A stretch of 64,000 nucleotides of DNA from Pantoea sp. Mb-10. GTDB lineage: Bacteria > Pseudomonadota > Gammaproteobacteria > Enterobacterales > Enterobacteriaceae. Position numbers and translations under genes: made by a program. Positions 60,801 to 64,000 of the stretch are shown one piece after another. Position 1 is the first letter of the stretch, and each line of letters opens with the position of its first letter. Location: the NCBI RefSeq assembly GCF_021272205.1, contig NZ_JAJSDX010000003.1:124001-188000 (forward strand), given 5' to 3'. A model generated the notes under the pieces. The model saw only the letters and a list, made by a program, of their open reading frames with translations, was not told the origin of the DNA and did no database searches.

Positions 60801-63800
60801 AGCGTACTCACCGCAGGAGCCACGGTATCGACCGTCAATACGGTGGACGCCGTGGCGCTCACGTTCCCCGCCGCGTCAGTCTGCGTGACGTTAAGCGTGT
60901 GCAGGCCGTTGCTCAAGCCACTGGTGATAACGCTCCAGCTACCGTTGCTGCCTACCGTGGCGGTGCCCACCAGCGTCGCCCCGTCGTACACGCTGACGCG
61001 CGCGCCCACCTCACCGCTGCCGGTGAGCAGCGGCGTGCTGTCGTTGGTGACGCCGCCGCCGGGAATGCCCACCGCCGTGCTGCTGCTGTTGTTGAACGCC
61101 AGCAGGCCGGTGACCGCCGCCGGGGCCACGCTGTCAACAATCACCGAGGCCGAGGTCGTGCCGCTAACGTTGCCCGCCGCATCTGTAACGGTCACGTTCA
61201 GGGCGTGCGCCCCCTGACTCAGAGCCGGTGAGACGAAGCTCCAGCTGCCGCTGCTGCCCACAATCGCAGTGCCCAGCAGCGTGGTGCCGTCATAAATCGA
61301 CACCCGGCTGTTGGCCTCCGCCGTGCCGCTCAGCACAGGCGTGGTGTCATTGCTGAGACCGCCGTTCGGCACCAGCGCGCCAGTGATATCGTTGGTGACC
61401 GCCAGCGTCGCTGCCGCAGGGGCCACCGTATCCACGGTGATCGCCACCGTGGCCGATGGCGCGCTGACGTTGCCCGCCGCATCGCGCACCGTGACGTTTA
61501 GCGCGTGGGCGCCGTTACTCAGCGCCGCCGTGGTAAAGCTCCACGTCCCGTCGCCGCCTGCGGTGACCGTGCCCAACAGCGTGCTGCCGTCGTAGACACT
61601 GACCACGGCGTTGGCTTCCGCCGTACCGCTCAGCGTTGGCGTGGCGTCATCGGTGATCGCCCCGCTCACCAGATCGCCGACGATGCTGCCCACGTTGTCC
61701 GTGACGCGCAGATCGCTCACCGTCGCAGGGGCAGTGGTATCCACGGTAAAGGTCACCGCGGCGTTCGGGCTCACGTTGCCCGCCGCGTCGGTGGCCGTGA
61801 CGTTAAGCGTGTGCAATCCGTCAGCCAGCGTGGAGCTGATATAGCTCCACGCGCCATTGCTGCCCGCCGTGACCGTGGCCAGTAGCGTCGTGCCATCGTA
61901 AATACTGACCACGCTGCCCGCTTCTGCCGTGCCGTTAAGGCGCGGCGTGCTGTCGTTGGTGAGGCCGTTGGCCGCAATGGTGATCGGCGAGCTGCCGTTG
62001 TTATTGAGCAATACCAAGTCGGCAACCGCCGCGGGTGCCACGGTGTCCACCGCGATCGTGGCCGAGGTGGTGCCGCTGACATTGCCCGCCGCATCCGTCA
62101 CGGTGGCGCTCAGAACGTGCGCCCCCTGGCTGAGCGTGCCGGTGGTAAAACTCCACGCGCCCAGCTCATCCACGGTGACCGTGCCCAGCAGCGTGGTGCC
62201 GTCAAAGATCGTTACCACGCTACCCGCCTCCGCCGAGCCGCTCAGTACCGGCGTGGCGTCATTGGTGATACCGCCGTCGGGGATGGTGAGGCCCGTAAGA
62301 TCGTTGGCAATCGCCAGCGTGGTGCCAGTCGGCGCCACGGTATCCACGGTGATCGTTACCGTGTCTGATGCCGCGCTGACGTTACCTGCAGCATCGCGCA
62401 CCGTCACGCTCAGAGCGTGCGGGCCGTTGCTCAGCGTGACGGGGGTGAAGCTCCACGCGCCGTCGCCGCCTGCGGTGATCGAGCCCAACAGCGTGCTGCC
62501 GTCGAAGATACTGACCACGGCGTTGGCTTCCGCCGTGCCGCTCAGGGTCGGCGTGGCGTCATCGGTGACCGCCCCGTTTGCCAGATCCCCGACGATGCTG
62601 CCAACATTGTCCGTGACGCGCAGATCCACTACCGCCGCCGGTGCGGTGGTATCGACAGTGAAGGTAATGGCCGCGTTCGGGCTGACGTTACCCGCCGCGT
62701 CAGTGGCGGTGACGTTCAGGGTGTGCGGGCCGTCAGCCAGCGTGCCGGTGGTGAAGCTCCACGCGCCATTGCTGCCTGCCGTCACCGTACCCAGCAGCGT
62801 GGTGCCATCGTAAACGCTGACCACGCTGCCCGCTTCTGCCGTGCCGCTAAGCTGCGGCGTGCTGTCGTTGGTGATGCTCTCCGCCGCAATCGGCAGCGGT
62901 GCACTGCCCTGGTTATTGCTGAGCGTAAGGTCTACCGCCGCAGGCGCAAGCGTATCAACCACCACATTGAGCGCCGCAGACGGGGCGCTGATGTTGCCGG
63001 CCACATCCGTGATGCGCACCGTGAGTGCGTGGTTGCCCTCGCTCAGCGCTTGCGTGGGTGTGAAGCTCCACGCGCCCGCCGCGCTGGCGGTGGTGGAACC
63101 GATCGCCGTGGTGCCGTCATACAGCGTGACGATGGCGTTCGCTTCGGTGGTGCCGCTGAGCAGCGGCGTGCTGTCGTTCAACAGGCCGCCGTTGGCCACC
63201 GGCGTGTTGCTGTTGCCATTGGTGACGAGCGGCGACGCCGCGTCCGGTGCCACGCTGTCCACGGTAAACGCCAGCGCCGCAGAGCGCGGACCGACGTTGC
63301 CCGCCGCATCGGTCACGCTGACGCTCAACGCATGGGCACCTTGGGCAAGCCGGAGCACGCTAAAGCGCCACGCGCCCGCCGCGTCGGCAACGGTGCTACC
63401 AATCACCGCATTGCCGTCATATACCGTGACGAGCGCGTTCGCTTCGGTGGTTCCGGCCAGCTCGGGTGAGGTGACATTGGTGACGCTGTCGGCCACGATC
63501 TCCACCGGGGTGGTTCCGCTGGTATTGGCGGCGGACAGATCGGTAACCGCGGTGGGCACCACGGTATCCACGATGATGTTGGTCACCGGGGACTGCACAT
63601 CATTGCCCGCGCCATCGCTCACAATCACCGACAGAGCATGCGGTCCTTCACTGAGCGCGTCAGGAGTGAAGGTCCACTGCCCGTTGGCGTCGGCGGTGAC
63701 CGTTCCCAGCACATCGCTGCCGTCAAGGATCTGCACCGTGTAGCCCGCGGTGGTTAACCCGCTCAGCACCGGCGTGCTGTCTTGGGTGTAGGCGCCATCT

Positions 63801-64000
63801 GCCAGCGTCACCAGCGCGCTGCCGCTCTGGTCGAACAGCTGCAGCGTGGTGGTGGCCGGTGGCAAATCAGCCTGCACGTTGAGATCAAACGCGGGCGCGC
63901 TGACCGCGCTGACATTGCCCGCCGCGTCCGTGGCCGTAAAGGTAAAGCTGTGCGCGCCGTTGGCAAGTGCGCCAGGCGTGAATGTCCAACTGCCGTTGCT
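57848..64000 (-). CDS. Giant BapA-like adhesin, type I secreted (partial; 5' end outside window)
   Basis: The frame is open from the window edge to 57848, over 2,050 residues. From about 64000 to 59350 it consists of Ig-like repeats of about 100 residues, each starting DTVAP and ending TDAAGNVS. Fifteen or more can be counted, with a three-unit periodicity of 303 residues. A beta-rich segment (about 59330-58900) follows, then two VCBS-like units and a C-terminal region with one RTX-like stretch (GAYDDVITAGAGADTLVYH), SWTDFSVAQGDKIDISDLL and the type I secretion signal. It should be a cell-surface biofilm adhesin like Salmonella BapA or SiiE, exported by the three genes downstream. Confidence 0.93.
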   Translation of the reverse strand, partial: SNGSWTFTPGALANGAHSFTFTATDAAGNVSAVSAPAFDLNVQADLPPATTTLQLFDQSGSALVTLADGAYTQDSTPVLSGLTTAGYTVQILDGSDVLGTVTADANGQWTFTPDALSEGPHALSVIVSDGAGNDVQSPVTNIIVDTVVPTAVTDLSAANTSGTTPVEIVADSVTNVTSPELAGTTEANALVTVYDGNAVIGSTVADAAGAWRFSVLRLAQGAHALSVSVTDAAGNVGPRSAALAFTVDSVAPDAASPLVTNGNSNTPVANGGLLNDSTPLLSGTTEANAIVTLYDGTTAIGSTTASAAGAWSFTPTQALSEGNHALTVRITDVAGNISAPSAALNVVVDTLAPAAVDLTLSNNQGSAPLPIAAESITNDSTPQLSGTAEAGSVVSVYDGTTLLGTVTAGSNGAWSFTTGTLADGPHTLNVTATDAAGNVSPNAAITFTVDTTAPAAVVDLRVTDNVGSIVGDLANGAVTDDATPTLSGTAEANAVVSIFDGSTLLGSITAGGDGAWSFTPVTLSNGPHALSVTVRDAAGNVSAASDTVTITVDTVAPTGTTLAIANDLTGLTIPDGGITNDATPVLSGSAEAGSVVTIFDGTTLLGTVTVDELGAWSFTTGTLSQGAHVLSATVTDAAGNVSGTTSATIAVDTVAPAAVADLVLLNNNGSSPITIAANGLTNDSTPRLNGTAEAGSVVSIYDGTTLLATVTAGSNGAWSYISSTLADGLHTLNVTATDAAGNVSPNAAVTFTVDTTAPATVSDLRVTDNVGSIVGDLVSGAITDDATPTLSGTAEANAVVSVYDGSTLLGTVTAGGDGTWSFTTAALSNGAHALNVTVRDAAGNVSAPSATVAITVDTVAPAAATLAVTNDITGALVPNGGLSNDTTPVLSGTAEANSRVSIYDGTTLLGTAIVGSSGSWSFVSPALSQGAHALNVTVTDAAGNVSGTTSASVIVDSVAPAAVTGLLAFNNSSSTAVGIPGGGVTNDSTPLLTGSGEVGARVSVYDGATLVGTATVGSNGSWSVITSGLSNGLHTLNVTQTDAAGNVSATASTVLTVDTVAPAVSTLIVTDDSGANPLALVNGAFTRDTTPVLSGTAEANAIVTVYDGSTVLGSVTAGSSGAWSFTTAALSNGAHALNVTVRDAAGNVSAPSATVAITVDTVAPATTTLAVTNDITGALVPNGGLSNDTTPVLSGTAEANSRVSIYDGSTLLGTAIAGSSGSWSFTTPVLGQGAHALSVTVTDAAGNVSGATAASLIVDSVAPAAVTGLLAFNNNGSTALGIPGGGLTNDSTPLLTGSGEVGARVSVYDGATLLGTTTVGSNGSWSFTTPALSNGLHTLNVTQTDAAGNVSATASTALRIDTVAPLASSLTIVDDSGANPVTLVSGAFTRDTTPVLSGTAEANALVTVYDGSTVLGSVTAGSSGAWSFTPAALANGAHVLSTTVTDSAGNVSTGNATATVTVDTVAPAAVGGLAINTAGTLVSGSGEVGAVVTVRDSSGASLGTATVGSGGTWSVSLSTPQITGASLSVVQTDRAGNTSASASLLGAIRVVATNDVNEVDYVTTSGLLNNGSTNYNSTALLSANLSNTVSASVLSSTNAYLFNVGAGDSRSVTLHGTVTSLVSLTANYTLYLYKQNADGSWSLQTSNANYIQSFLSLGTQSGANITYSNLNTGRYAVLLGTSNGVAALPATTISTTSDITTLAVTVAASVTGNLLANDTSSLAGTVPTGTAVSSVTGNVIAATGNTVITSNYGTLTLDAKGNYTYTLKAGLDVDTLPASDVFTYSVRDASGAVTSANLTITLHNGLTVNTFMAQSLRVESEALAVHDASGSIYGDSTASHSGTLSITNEQGEVTQVNSIGTTQVAGVYGVLSIAADGSYTYALNAGVDGQTLTHQEVFSYTLTAADGTLSSQQFTIDLHPIIEGTSVADTLTSGAYDDVITAGAGADTLVYHLLANADATGGNGHDSWTDFSVAQGDKIDISDLLIGWNDSTSNVNDFVKVDHTPEGNTVLSIDRDGTGTGFSSTQLITLEGVNVSLEELLQQPHQIHTA
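59600..62340 (-). repeat. Three-unit super-repeat inside the adhesin gene
   Basis: Three Ig-like unit types recur in fixed order with a period near 909 bp (303 codons). For example the stretch starting CGTTGGTGACCGCCAGCGTC occurs at 60481 and 61390, exactly 909 bp apart, and the flanking 250 bp are nearly identical. This points to duplication in blocks of three domains. Confidence 0.8.

Noticed and set aside
58749-63743. Long plus-strand open frames (up to about 350 codons) opposite the adhesin gene
   Set aside because: They arise from the repetitive, GC-rich codon use of the adhesin on the other strand. Their translations are periodic with the same units and have no independent starts or homology.

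Overview
The window is chromosomal backbone of an enterobacterium. Most of it follows the Escherichia coli gene order from the aas-galR interval through lysA-lysR, lysS-prfB-recJ-dsbC-xerD, fldB, cptA-sdhE, ygfZ, trhA, bglA, gcvPHT, ubiI-ubiH-pepP-ygfB, zapA-ssrS-fau, serA, rpiA-argP, yggE, argO, mscS, fbaA-pgk-epd, tktA, loiP and speB. The high G+C content, the species-specific insertions and a BapA-type adhesin locus suggest Erwiniaceae (Pantoea/Mixta/Erwinia-like). That placement is an inference from recall of gene order and protein similarity, not from a search.

Layout. 1-4,750: two OmrA/OmrB-type small RNAs on the minus strand are separated by a second FtsI (PBP3)-like gene and followed by a cytoplasmic BisC-like molybdoenzyme. 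4,755-9,927: galR, a 1.4-kb gene-free block of direct, inverted and tandem repeats, a GNAT acetyltransferase coupled to lysA, and lysR. 9,924-12,000: an MFS exporter and a trypsin-like lipoprotein protease. 12,044-20,658: translation, recombination and redox housekeeping genes, including prfB with its +1 programmed frameshift. 20,690-24,585: trhA, an RpiR regulator, bglA and ygfF. 24,661-34,660: the glycine cleavage operon with a PurR-like box, ubiquinone hydroxylases, pepP, ygfB, zapA and 6S RNA. 34,732-47,897: fau, serA, rpiA/argP, yggE, an IclR regulator, argO, mscS and central carbon genes with Cra-like boxes. 48,160-52,835: loiP, speB without its usual speA neighbour, an EamA transporter, a LysR regulator and a GNAT enzyme.

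52,928-64,000 is a type I secretion and adhesin operon on the minus strand: a giant Ig-like-repeat adhesin (its 5' end lies beyond the window), then a TolC-family outer membrane protein, an ABC exporter and an HlyD-type adaptor, the last three joined by 4-bp overlaps. The order matches Salmonella bapABCD.

No rRNA, tRNA, CRISPR array, insertion sequence or prophage was recognised. The most unusual points are the splitting of omrA and omrB by an ftsI paralog with an altered SxN motif, the repeat block behind galR, a speB locus lacking speA but with a terminator in its leader, an intrinsic terminator inside the gcv operon, and the three-unit super-repeat of the adhesin.
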